From CAWKPF01 sp963851415 (GTDB lineage Bacteria > Acidobacteriota > Thermoanaerobaculia > Multivoradales > Multivoraceae), in contig CAWKPF010000002.1 of assembly GCA_963851415.1 (NCBI GenBank), forward strand, positions 2,480,001 to 2,544,000: 64,000 nucleotides of DNA, read 5' to 3'. Shown one piece after another: positions 42,862 to 51,290 of this stretch. The translations under genes were made by a program, and so were the position numbers. The number at the start of each line of letters is the position of its first letter. Position 1 is the first letter of the stretch. The notes beneath the pieces are model-generated. The model saw only the letters and a list, made by a program, of their open reading frames with translations, made no database searches and was not told where the DNA came from.

Positions 42862-43650
42862 TCATCCTACGTACAGCGCCGCCGTCACGACCAGATCGAC
42901 GATCAAGATCATCACGATCGATCGCACGACGGCGCTCGTCGTCGAGCGACCCACCTGCTCGGCACCTCCCTGTGTCGTGAGACCGCGCTCACAGCAGATG
43001 AGGCCGACCACGACGGCGAAGAGCGCCGCCTTCAGCAGACCTCCCCAGAGGTCCTCCATGGCCAGAGAGTCGAGGCAGTCGCGTAGATAGGCCCCTGCGG
43101 GGAGATCGAGTAGCGAGACTGCGACGACCATCCCCCCCGCGATTCCGAGCAGATCGGCAAAGACCGTGAGGCAAGGCAAGGCGACGAGCAGGCCGACCAG
43201 ACGGGGAAGCACGAGCAGGGAACCGGGATCGATACCCATCACGGTCAGGGCGTCGATCTCCTCCGAGACCTTCATGGTGCCCAGTTCCGCCGCCATCGCA
43301 GAACCCACCCGCCCCGCCACCAGGATCGCAGTGATCAGGGGGGCCAACTCTCGCGTCACCGAGATCGACACCAGATCGGCGACCAGCTCGACCGCCCCGA
43401 AGCGTTTCAGCTGCTCCGCAGACTGCAGGGCCAGGATCATGCCGATCAACGCAGCGAGTAGACCGACCAGCGGAAGGGACCGATTGCCAGCCTGGAGCGC
43501 CTGGTGGACCGACTCCTTCCAGCGGACCTTTTCCCGCCGCAGCAAGCCACCGATCAAGTGCCCCGCGGCATTCCCCGCCATCACCGAGATGCGACCGACC
43601 GACGCCAGTGCGTCGCCGCCCGCCTCCACCAGGACACCAGCCAGGGTCAA
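42862..43650 (-). CDS. mlaE: MlaE-family lipid ABC permease
   Basis: 262 residues with about five membrane helices; VGLLAALIGMILALQSAEQL, TRELAPLITAILVAGRVGSA, MAAELGTMKVSEEIDALTVM, GIDPGSLLVLPRLVGLLVAL are the family's blocks. TTG 43650 is preferred because its first bases overlap the STAS stop (TTGA) and give the family's usual length; an ATG at 43710 would overlap the STAS gene by 64 bases. The start codon choice therefore implies translational coupling. Seven bases separate its stop from the ATPase gene. Confidence 0.93.
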   Translation of the reverse strand: MTLAGVLVEAGGDALASVGRISVMAGNAAGHLIGGLLRREKVRWKESVHQALQAGNRSLPLVGLLAALIGMILALQSAEQLKRFGAVELVADLVSISVTRELAPLITAILVAGRVGSAMAAELGTMKVSEEIDALTVMGIDPGSLLVLPRLVGLLVALPCLTVFADLLGIAGGMVVAVSLLDLPAGAYLRDCLDSLAMEDLWGGLLKAALFAVVVGLICCERGLTTQGGAEQVGRSTTSAVVRSIVMILIVDLVVTAALYVG

Positions 43651-44057
43651 GCGCGGTCTCCGTGGTTCCTTTCGCCAGTCTTCCCGTTGCCTTTGGGTAG
43701 CCGTGGCCACAGCTCTTCCATGCAGGAGAAGCAGCGGTTGAGCGCCTCTTCCAGCCCTGCCAGCTCGAAGACCCGGCGCACCGAATCACTGGGAGCGCAC
43801 AGCAGTACATTGCCGCCGTCCTGGAGCGACCGTCCGAGACCCTCGATCAAGACGGCCACTCCCGAGGTGTCCATGCGATGCACGGCCGCCAGGTCGACCA
43901 CCAGGGGGGCACCGTGTGCCTTCTCGATGGCTTCGAGTAACCTTCGACGTAGGCGCGGGGCCTCGCGGTGGGTGACGTCACCGACGACACGCAGCATCGA
44001 TCCCGGCCGCTCCCCGAGACGGCTCTCTTCCACTTCGAAGCGCTCCTGCGTCTGCAT
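43647..44057 (-). CDS. STAS-domain protein (MlaB-like)
   Basis: 136 residues, a single STAS domain: GSMLRVVGDVTHREAPRLRR, LVVDLAAVHRMDTSGVAVLI (the position of the phosphorylatable Ser in anti-anti-sigma factors is a Ser after Asp-Thr), GGNVLLCAPSDSVRRVFELA. Next to MlaE/MlaF genes it corresponds to MlaB, which stabilises and regulates the ATPase; an anti-sigma antagonist is less likely. ATG 44057 is chosen for the ribosome site AGGAGG 6 bases upstream. First gene of the operon. Confidence 0.87.
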   Translation of the reverse strand: MQTQERFEVEESRLGERPGSMLRVVGDVTHREAPRLRRRLLEAIEKAHGAPLVVDLAAVHRMDTSGVAVLIEGLGRSLQDGGNVLLCAPSDSVRRVFELAGLEEALNRCFSCMEELWPRLPKGNGKTGERNHGDRA

Positions 44058-44139
44058 GACACCCTCCTGGACCATGACCCTGCTGCATCGAGGTGCGCCC
44101 GAGCCCGCTGCCCGATGGCAAGCTGCTGAACAGGCAGTC

Positions 44140-44148
44140 AGTCTAGCA
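44140..44148 (-). promoter_or_regulatory. Extended -10 element of the Mla-like operon
   Basis: TGC-TAGACT on the minus strand. Transcription would start near 44133, giving a leader of about 76 bases with a good ribosome site. Same hexamer as for the tRNA and the cysteine desulfurase operon. Confidence 0.5.
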
Positions 44149-44192
44149 GTGCCATCCGGCCAGCGCTTCGACACGCCGCTCGGACAAACGAT

Positions 44193-46298
44193 TCAGAACG
44201 CCAGCACTTCCCTGGCCACGTCCAGCACGCGCTCTCGATCGGGCAGGAGAGCCCGCTCGAGGGCCTTCACGTAGGGTACCGGGGAGTCTGGATACGTGAC
44301 CCGACGAACCGGCGCATCGAGCCAGGCGAAGGCGCCGTCGGCGATCCGGGCGGCCACTTCGCCACCGAAGCCACCGGTCAGCTGCGCCTCGTGAACGACC
44401 ACGGCACGACCCGTCTTCTTCACCGATTCGAGCACCGTGCTCTCGTCAAAGGGAACGAGCGTGCGCAAGTCGATCACCTCGGCGTCGACCCCTTCCGATT
44501 CGAGCGTCTCCGCCACCTCGAGAGCCGTCCAGGTGGAGGCCCCGTAACCGATCAAAGAGAGATCAGCACCCGCTCGAGCGACTCGGGCCCGCCCGATCTG
44601 AGCAGGGCAGGCGCCCGGCGGCAGACGCTCCTTGACGCGTCGATAGAGGAACTTGTGCTCGCAGAAGATCACCGGATCTGGATCCTGGATCGCGGCTCTC
44701 ATCAGGGCCCAGGCATCGAAGGCCGTCGCCGGACACACGACCTTCAGTCCCGCCGTGTGAGCGAACCACGCCTCCGGATTCTGAGAATGGAAGGCACCGG
44801 CACCGACCCCTCCACCGGAGGGCAAGCGGATCACGACCGGACAGGAACGCTCCATTCGATAGTAGAGCTTGGCCATGACGTTGGTGATCTGGTTGAACCC
44901 ACAGCTGACGAAGTCCGCGAACTGCATCTCGACGACCGGCCGAAGACCCATCAGGGCAGCTCCGGCGGCAATTCCAAGCGTTCCGCTCTCGGAGATCGGC
45001 GTATCGAGGACTCGGTCGGGCCAGCGCGTCCACATTCCCCGGGTGACCCGAAAGGCGCCTTCGAAAACCCCGATGTCCTGCCCCATCAGCACCACGCTCG
45101 GGTCAGCCTCCAGCTCCTCGCGCAGCGCGCGGCTGATGGCATCCACGTAGCTGGTTTCTTCTTCCTCCAACTCCGTCGAGTCGGGCACGGTGGCGGCAGG
45201 CTGCGCGACCCCAGACGCGAACACGGGACGCCGAGCGACCGAGGGGTCGGGGGGCGGCGCCTCGAGCGCATGCTCCAAAGCCCCCTCCACCAGCAGGTCG
45301 ATGCGTGAGTGGAGACTCGCCAGCGTCTCACGGGTGAACGCTCTCTCCGCCAGCAGGCGCTCGGCGTACTGCGGCACCGGATCCTCGGCCCGATAGCGCG
45401 CCAGATCCTCCTCCGGCACGACTTTCAACGAATCATCACCCTCTGCATGACCGCGCATCCGGCCGAGCAGGGCTTCGATCAGGGTGGGACCCTCACCCGC
45501 ACGAGCGCGAGACACCGCAGTGGCCATGGCTGCCGCCACGGCCTCCGGATCGTTGCCATCCACGCACACTCCCGGAATGCCATAACCGATCGCCCGGTCG
45601 CTCAAGCGGTCGACCACGAACTGCTGATCGGTGGGAGTCGAGAAGGCGTACCGATTGTTCTCGATCACGAGGATCATCGGCAGCTTCCAGACCGCCGCCA
45701 TGTTGAGCCCCTCGTGGAAATCGCCGGTCGAAGTACCGCCATCGCCGATGAAGTTGATCGCGATTCGATCCGTGCCCTGGAGGCGACGGGCGAAGGCACA
45801 GCCGGCAGCGACGGGGATCATCGAGCCCAGGTGAGAGATCATGCCGACGTGGTGAAGACCGGCATCGGGCTCGAAGTAGCCGTAGTGGAACGAGCGCTCG
45901 ATGCCCTGACTGAACCCCTCTCCGCGCCCCAGGAGCTGTGCGGCCAGACGGCGTAGCAGAAGCTCTGGATCCGAATTACCCGGGCGGCCTGCGCCGGCTC
46001 CAGTGAGGTCGAGGTCGGGAAAGGTCCGCACGGGATCGAGATACACCGAGAGGATCGCCCCGAGGTCCCGATGGAGCGAGCACAACACGTCATCGGGCTC
46101 GAGGGCGAGGCCGGCCGGCACCGAGGTCGCCTCGTGACCGATGGCGCTGTACCACTTGGCGACGCGCCCCCCGAGTCGCAACGCCTCGAATCGGGCGTCG
46201 AGGGTGCGCGACAGCTTCATCATCGCGTAGTGGAGGCGCTTCTGGCCGGCTGAGAGCCCGGCGCCTCGCGATTGACTCTCGGCGGTAGTTCCGATCAC
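44193..46298 (-). CDS. 2-oxoacid dehydrogenase E1, alpha and beta subunits fused
   Basis: Thiamine-diphosphate decarboxylase of pyruvate or branched-chain 2-oxoacid dehydrogenase complexes. 701 residues. The alpha half (about 1-345) has AKWYSAIGHEATSVPAGLAL, the ThDP motif GDGGTSTGDFHEGLNMAAVW ending in ENNRYAF, and the phospho-loop region LLGRMRGHAEGDD. After a linker the beta half (about 375-701) has SYVDAISRALREELEADPSV, VLMGQDIGVFEGAFRVTRGM, PVVEMQFADFVSCGFNQI and SGGGVGAGAFHSQNPEAWF. Fused E1 of this sort occurs in several phyla. GTG 46298 has AAGGA 9 bases upstream; TTG 46304 is possible. No E2 or E3 gene is near. Confidence 0.93.
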   Translation of the reverse strand: MIGTTAESQSRGAGLSAGQKRLHYAMMKLSRTLDARFEALRLGGRVAKWYSAIGHEATSVPAGLALEPDDVLCSLHRDLGAILSVYLDPVRTFPDLDLTGAGAGRPGNSDPELLLRRLAAQLLGRGEGFSQGIERSFHYGYFEPDAGLHHVGMISHLGSMIPVAAGCAFARRLQGTDRIAINFIGDGGTSTGDFHEGLNMAAVWKLPMILVIENNRYAFSTPTDQQFVVDRLSDRAIGYGIPGVCVDGNDPEAVAAAMATAVSRARAGEGPTLIEALLGRMRGHAEGDDSLKVVPEEDLARYRAEDPVPQYAERLLAERAFTRETLASLHSRIDLLVEGALEHALEAPPPDPSVARRPVFASGVAQPAATVPDSTELEEEETSYVDAISRALREELEADPSVVLMGQDIGVFEGAFRVTRGMWTRWPDRVLDTPISESGTLGIAAGAALMGLRPVVEMQFADFVSCGFNQITNVMAKLYYRMERSCPVVIRLPSGGGVGAGAFHSQNPEAWFAHTAGLKVVCPATAFDAWALMRAAIQDPDPVIFCEHKFLYRRVKERLPPGACPAQIGRARVARAGADLSLIGYGASTWTALEVAETLESEGVDAEVIDLRTLVPFDESTVLESVKKTGRAVVVHEAQLTGGFGGEVAARIADGAFAWLDAPVRRVTYPDSPVPYVKALERALLPDRERVLDVAREVLAF

Positions 46299-46443
46299 GG
46301 TCAAGGGTCCTTGGTTGGGGCAGAGTTCGCTGCCGCCCAAAGGAGCCGCAGCGGCGAAGGGGGACTCCGCGACTCGATTTTCTTCGCTCGAGGCTCGCGG
46401 GGTCAAGCGACGCCGGGTCGAATCGTCCCGAGGTCGCAGAGCT

Positions 46444-48381
46444 TCAGGTCGACTCCTCGTCGAGCAAGGGAGATCGGCGATTCGCACGAGCGTCGCGCAG
46501 GCGCTCCAGCGCTGCTGCAAACCGATCCGCCGCGGGGTGATCGGGAGCCATACGCCGCAAGACCTCCAGGGCACGCTCGGCTTCGAACAGCTGCTGGCGG
46601 CCGAGGAAGCTCTCGACCGCGCGGGCTCCCTGCTCGATCGCCTGGCGCCGCATGGCTTCGTCCTGCGCACGACTCACCTCGGCGAACATGCCCGAGGCGA
46701 GCTCGCTCCCCGGATCGAGCTGCCCCAGTTCGAGAGCGGCCTCCCGAGCCGCATCCCACTGCTCCTGTTCCAGGAGACGCGGAAATCGCATCTCCAGGAG
46801 TCTGGCCTGCCATCGCTTACGGGTGGCTTGCCGGAGCTCCCCGATCCGGCCCCGATAGAGATCGACCACCGCCTTGGGCACCCCCAGACCAGACAGCTGG
46901 TCGACCTCTCTCTCCGCGGCCTCCAGTCGCCCTGCCTGGATCAGCTCCTCGAGCTTCTCCTTGACCCTCGAGGCACGGGACTCGAGCTCGCTCTGGGCCT
47001 CCTCCTCATCGGCCTCTCGTCGCAGCAGTGCCACGCTCGATTTGGTCGAACCGAGTGTCTCCAGGCGATCGATTCGATCTCGTGCGAGCTCCAGGTCACC
47101 GGCGAGGATCGCCTGGCGAGCCGCACGCCGGACCAGCTCGCGGTCGTGGTTTTCCGGATCGGGCCCTTCGAGTCCCACGATGCGCTGTTGAAACTCCGCC
47201 AATCGCGGATGATCCGGCTCGAGCTCGACCAGGACTCCGATCGCCATCTCGGCCAGGCCCTTCTTGCGCGCCAGCAGATACTGCTCCATGAGTTCCTCGG
47301 TTTGCAACACCTGCATCTGCCGCCGCCGCTCCGACGTCTGGTCGAGCACCTCTCGTAGCTCGCTCGTACCCTCGGGCACCGGGTCGAGCGCTTCGAGTCG
47401 GACGAGTATGGCTTCGGCTTCGTCGAGCCGAACCTCACGAATCGCCTCGTCGACGCGGGCCAGAAGGGTGACGCCGTCTACCTCGTCGATGGGCTGCGGC
47501 TCCTCGGCGGCTGCGTCTCGCACCCCGGTCTGGCGCAACTCCAGCTCATCCTGAACGAGCTCCAGCTCGGCGAGCATGCGTGCTGCGTCTGGCCATCGCT
47601 GCGCCGGATCGAGGGCGAGTCCCTTCATGACGAGCCGATCGATCGAGGCAGGGATCTCGGGGTCTCGTTGAGCGAGGGGAGTCGGATCGCGCCGAAATCG
47701 CGCCTGGAGGCCACCGCTCAAATCGTCGAAGGGTGAGGTACGGGTCAGCATCTCGTACAAGACCAGGGAGAAGCTGTAGAGATCGCTTCGCGGGCCGATC
47801 TCTGCATCGGGCGGAACTCCGGCCTGTTCGGGCGAGCAGTACAAAAACTTCCCTCCGAGACTGATCCCCGAGTCGTCGCTCATCGAGCGCGCCAGGCCCA
47901 GATCGATGATCTTGAGCCAGGGGCGACTCTCGAGATCGTGGCTGACGAGCAGATTGTCGGGACTGATATCGCGGTGGAGCACTCCCGCCGCATGAATCGC
48001 GCTCAGGCCCTCGAGCGCCTGCTTGCCGAGATCGAGGCACAGGCCGAGGGCCAGGCGACCCTGCCGATCGAGTAGCGTCGCCAGGGTTTCTCCCTTGATG
48101 TACTCCCACACCATGTAGAAGGTCCCGTCGGCCAACTGGGAGAAGTCGTAGAGCGTCGCGACATGGGGATGCTCTACCCGGGTCGCGGTGCGCGCCTCCC
48201 TGCGGAAACGACGAAGCATGCGGGGGTCGCTGGCGAGATCGCCGCTGAGCAGCTTGATCACGCGCATCGCCTGAAGATGCACGTGGCGCACCAGGTACAA
48301 ATCTCCCATGGAGCCCCCGTGCAGGTGCTCCAGAATCTCGTACTTGTCGTCGAGGCAAATGCCTGGCTCGAGAGCCGTCAA
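46444..48381 (-). CDS. Ser/Thr protein kinase with helical C-terminal half
   Basis: 645 residues from TTG 48381. The kinase domain (about 14-280) has the P-loop HLHGGSMGDLYLV, catalytic Lys43 in RVIKLL, HRDISPDNLL, and a DLG (IIDLGLARS) in place of DFG; GGKFLYCSPEQAG is the usual P+1 region. Residues 300-645 are helical, rich in Glu, Arg and Leu (LEELIQAGRLEAAEREVDQL), probably TPR-like repeats or coiled coils; no membrane helix is seen, so it should be cytoplasmic. It follows ftsZ on the same strand after 120 bases and may be the last gene of the cluster. Substrates are unknown. Confidence 0.9.
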   Translation of the reverse strand: MTALEPGICLDDKYEILEHLHGGSMGDLYLVRHVHLQAMRVIKLLSGDLASDPRMLRRFRREARTATRVEHPHVATLYDFSQLADGTFYMVWEYIKGETLATLLDRQGRLALGLCLDLGKQALEGLSAIHAAGVLHRDISPDNLLVSHDLESRPWLKIIDLGLARSMSDDSGISLGGKFLYCSPEQAGVPPDAEIGPRSDLYSFSLVLYEMLTRTSPFDDLSGGLQARFRRDPTPLAQRDPEIPASIDRLVMKGLALDPAQRWPDAARMLAELELVQDELELRQTGVRDAAAEEPQPIDEVDGVTLLARVDEAIREVRLDEAEAILVRLEALDPVPEGTSELREVLDQTSERRRQMQVLQTEELMEQYLLARKKGLAEMAIGVLVELEPDHPRLAEFQQRIVGLEGPDPENHDRELVRRAARQAILAGDLELARDRIDRLETLGSTKSSVALLRREADEEEAQSELESRASRVKEKLEELIQAGRLEAAEREVDQLSGLGVPKAVVDLYRGRIGELRQATRKRWQARLLEMRFPRLLEQEQWDAAREAALELGQLDPGSELASGMFAEVSRAQDEAMRRQAIEQGARAVESFLGRQQLFEAERALEVLRRMAPDHPAADRFAAALERLRDARANRRSPLLDEEST

Positions 48382-48386
48382 GCAAG

Positions 48387-48454
48387 GGTCCCCCGCCGCT
48401 CTTGAGAAGCCGAGGCAACAGCCTATCAGGCAGCGAAAGCGGCGCGAGGGGACC
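48387..48454. other. Long imperfect inverted repeat between ftsZ and the kinase gene
   Basis: GGTCCCC-c-GCCGCT (48387-48400) pairs with AGCGGC-gcga-GGGGACC (48438-48454) around a 37-base loop. Thirteen pairs with a bulge make a stable hairpin. It may end or attenuate ftsZ transcription, or protect the message; there is no T tract. Confidence 0.45.
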
Positions 48455-48501
48455 GCTGAACGCGGGACCGACCGGCGGCGGTATCACCCACGCCGGGTTC
48501 G

Positions 48502-49932
48502 TCAGTCCATCTGTTTGCGCAACACCGTCGGAATGTCGTAGTCGTCGACATCGCGCCAGTTCGGACCGAATCCACCCGGGTCGTCCCCCTGGGGAGTGTG
48601 AGCCAGAACCTTACGGTAGAACGGCACGTCGTCGCCGTCTTCCTGGTCTCCCTCGGCATCGGACCCCTCCGGGGGCGTCTGGCGGAGCGCCGGCTCCTGA
48701 TAGGCGTCCTCGTCTCGAGTCGCCCCCCATCTGTACTCGCCCTCGGGCTCGTCTCCGAGCGCCGGTTCTGCGTACTCGGACGGACCGGCCTGGGACTCGT
48801 ACCCGGGCTGCTCGACCGTGGCGAACCCTGCACCTTCGTTCTCGATCGTTTCGGGCTGGCGCTTCCACACCGGCTCGGGAGGGATCACGCGACGCGAGGC
48901 GTTCTCGAACGCCGTCAAGTCGATTCCCTGCTCCGGCTGGTAGTTGAATCCCGTGGCGATGACGGTCACCTTCATCTCGTCTTCCAGTTCGGGGTCGATC
49001 ACCAGTCCTGAAATGATGTTGGCGTCGCTGTCCACGCACTCGGAGATCGCCCGCGCGGCCTCCGCGACCTCATGCAGGGTCAGATCCGGACCACCCGTGA
49101 TGTTCACGAGCACGCCCTGCGCCCCCTGGATCGAGGTGTCCTCGAGCAGCGGTGAGGCGATGGCGCGCTGAGCAGCCTCCAGGGCACGGTTCTCTCCTCG
49201 GGCCAGCCCGGTTCCCATCAGCGCCATTCCCATTCCAGACATGATCGCCCGCACGTCCGCAAAATCACAGTTGACCTCGCCCGGGACCGTGATCAGATCA
49301 CTGATTCCCTGTACCGCCTGACGCAGCACGTCGTCGGCAATCAGGAAAGCCTCGTTGAGAGGAGTCCCCCGATCGACAAAGCTCAAGAGGCGCTCGTTCG
49401 GAATCGTAATCACGGTATCGACGGCACTTCGCAGCTCGACGATCCCCTGCTCGGCCAACTGCATCCGACGCTTTCCCTCGAAGCTGAAGGGCTTGGTCAC
49501 TACGGCCACGGTAAGCGCTCCGATCTCGGCAGCCAGGGAGGCGATGATCGGGGCAGCACCGGTGCCCGTGCCACCACCGAGACCCGCAGTGAGAAACACC
49601 ATGTCGGCCCCATCGAGGAACTCCAGCAGACTCTCGGTGTCCTCGAGTGCCGACTTGCGCCCGATCTCTGGATCGGCGCCGGCGCCCAGACCTCGGGTGA
49701 TCTGTTTGCCCAGCTGCAGTTTGACCGGTGCCCGACACTTCGCCAACGCTTGGAGATCGGTGTTGCAGGCCATGAACTCGATGCCTCGTAAGCGAGCATC
49801 GAGCATCCGATTCACGGCATTGCCGCCACCGCCACCGACTCCCAGCACCTTGATTCGTGCCGGAGTCACCGCGTCTCCGTCCATCGTGATCGGGAGATTG
49901 CCTTCAGCTTCGTGATCGTCAAAAAGAATCAT
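48502..49932 (-). CDS. ftsZ: Cell division protein FtsZ
   Basis: Tubulin-like GTPase that forms the Z ring at midcell. 476 residues from ATG 49932, preceded by AAGGGA. IKVLGVGGGGGNAVNRML, MACNTDLQAL, the tubulin signature GLGGGTGTGAAP (GGGTGTG 119-125), TKPFSFEGKRR and the T7-loop region NCDFADVRAIM are complete. After the core (to about 320) comes a long, acidic, disordered linker of about 130 residues, and the C-terminal peptide DIPTVLRKQMD that binds FtsA and other tethers. A TTG at 49959 in frame is a less likely start. 112 bases separate it from ftsA, the largest gap within the cluster, so a promoter of its own is possible. Confidence 0.98.
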   Translation of the reverse strand: MILFDDHEAEGNLPITMDGDAVTPARIKVLGVGGGGGNAVNRMLDARLRGIEFMACNTDLQALAKCRAPVKLQLGKQITRGLGAGADPEIGRKSALEDTESLLEFLDGADMVFLTAGLGGGTGTGAAPIIASLAAEIGALTVAVVTKPFSFEGKRRMQLAEQGIVELRSAVDTVITIPNERLLSFVDRGTPLNEAFLIADDVLRQAVQGISDLITVPGEVNCDFADVRAIMSGMGMALMGTGLARGENRALEAAQRAIASPLLEDTSIQGAQGVLVNITGGPDLTLHEVAEAARAISECVDSDANIISGLVIDPELEDEMKVTVIATGFNYQPEQGIDLTAFENASRRVIPPEPVWKRQPETIENEGAGFATVEQPGYESQAGPSEYAEPALGDEPEGEYRWGATRDEDAYQEPALRQTPPEGSDAEGDQEDGDDVPFYRKVLAHTPQGDDPGGFGPNWRDVDDYDIPTVLRKQMD

Positions 49933-49955
49933 GTTTGGGTCCCTTCGCTGCTCAG

Positions 49956-49968
49956 ACAAACGGTTTGT
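49956..49968. promoter_or_regulatory. Palindrome in the ftsZ leader
   Basis: ACAAAC-G-GTTTGT, a perfect 6-bp inverted repeat around one base, 24 bases before the ftsZ ATG. AT-rich for this genome and operator-like, but no regulator is known to bind it. It could also pair in the mRNA near the ribosome site. Confidence 0.35.
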
Positions 49969-50044
49969 TCCACTCAGGGTAGTCGATCCTCGCCACCCGG
50001 GTCGTGTGTATTTTCAAATGACTGATCATCGGTCACTGCCAGCC

Positions 50045-51283
50045 TCAGAGGAGGTCCTGGAACATCCCCCGCAGGCTGCCGACAACGGTACGCATGCTGA
50101 AGCCGGGTCGTGCGATGTTGCGAGCCCGCGCCTCGTCGCGAGCCTGGGCGTAGGACAGCAGTCCTGCGGCCGTCGCCCAGGCGGGTGAGTTGATGACATC
50201 GGTCAGTCCACCGAGCCCCCGTGGGAGGCCGTAGCGCACGCTCGAATCGAAGACCTGCTCGGCCAGCTCGAGCAGCCCGTCCAACTGCGCGCCACCTCCC
50301 GTGAGAATGACTCCCCCTCGAATCGGTCCGTCGACACCGCTGCGCGAGAGATCCTCGCGGATCAGCTGAAAGAGCTCCTCGGCCCTCGGCTGGAGAATGT
50401 CGCACAGTTCCTGACGGGGGACCACTCGAGCGCCACCGCCGCCGACGCTGGGCACCGAGATTCCCTCGTCCTCGCCTACGAGACTGGACAGGCAACAGCC
50501 CCGCTTGATCTTGATCTTCTCCGCCTCCGCGAAGGGAGTGCGCAGGACCTGCGCCAGATCGTTGGTGAAATGGGTGGCTCCGACCGGAAGCACGGAACTG
50601 TACTGGATCTCACCTTCAGCGAAGAGGGCATGCCCCGACGTGCCGCAACCGATGTCGATCAAAAGGGAGCCGAGCTCGCGCTCGTCGTCGGTGAGGAGCG
50701 ACTCCGCAGCGGCCAGCGGCTCGAAGACCAGCTCGACCACTTCGATCCCTGCACGATTGACGCACGTGAGGAGCGTACGGTTGCGGGTCACCTGCCCCGT
50801 AACCAGGTGCACAGCGACCTCGAGCCGGCTACCGAGCATTCCTCTCGGCTCGGCGATCCCCCCCTGCTCGTCGACGATGAACTCCTGGGGAATCGCATGC
50901 AGGATCTCCCGATCGGAGGGGAGGGCTGCCGATTGAGCTGCGTCGAGCACGCGCTGAATATCCTGACGCGTGATCTCGCGGTCCTTCCGAGACACATAGA
51001 CCATGCCCCGGCTGTTCACGGAGCGCACATCGCCGCCTGCGACTCCGACGTAGGCACGGGAGACTTCGACGCCCGCCATCACCTCGGCCTCTTCCGTGGC
51101 TTGCTTGAGCGCCTCCACAGTGGCGTCGATGTTGACCACGTTGCCTCGGCGGGTTCCTCGGTTGGGAGCCATTCCCATACCGACGACCTCGATGCCACCC
51201 TGCTCGTCGCGCTGACCGATCAGCACGCCGACCTTGGACGACCCGACGTCCACCCCAACGAAGTACTTTTCCGGTTTGGCCAT
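50045..51283 (-). CDS. ftsA: Cell division protein FtsA
   Basis: Actin-like ATPase that anchors FtsZ to the membrane. 412 residues. FVGVDVGSSKVGVLIGQRDE (phosphate 1), SRAYVGVAGGDVRSVNSRGM, LLIDIGCGTSGHALFAEGEI (phosphate 2) and GVILTGGGAQLDGLLELAEQ (adenosine) are as expected, and the SHS2 insert lies around 85-165. It ends with VGSLRGMFQDLL, a short amphipathic helix for membrane binding. 7 bases after ftsQ. Confidence 0.97.
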   Translation of the reverse strand: MAKPEKYFVGVDVGSSKVGVLIGQRDEQGGIEVVGMGMAPNRGTRRGNVVNIDATVEALKQATEEAEVMAGVEVSRAYVGVAGGDVRSVNSRGMVYVSRKDREITRQDIQRVLDAAQSAALPSDREILHAIPQEFIVDEQGGIAEPRGMLGSRLEVAVHLVTGQVTRNRTLLTCVNRAGIEVVELVFEPLAAAESLLTDDERELGSLLIDIGCGTSGHALFAEGEIQYSSVLPVGATHFTNDLAQVLRTPFAEAEKIKIKRGCCLSSLVGEDEGISVPSVGGGGARVVPRQELCDILQPRAEELFQLIREDLSRSGVDGPIRGGVILTGGGAQLDGLLELAEQVFDSSVRYGLPRGLGGLTDVINSPAWATAAGLLSYAQARDEARARNIARPGFSMRTVVGSLRGMFQDLL

Positions 51284-51290
51284 AGTTCTT

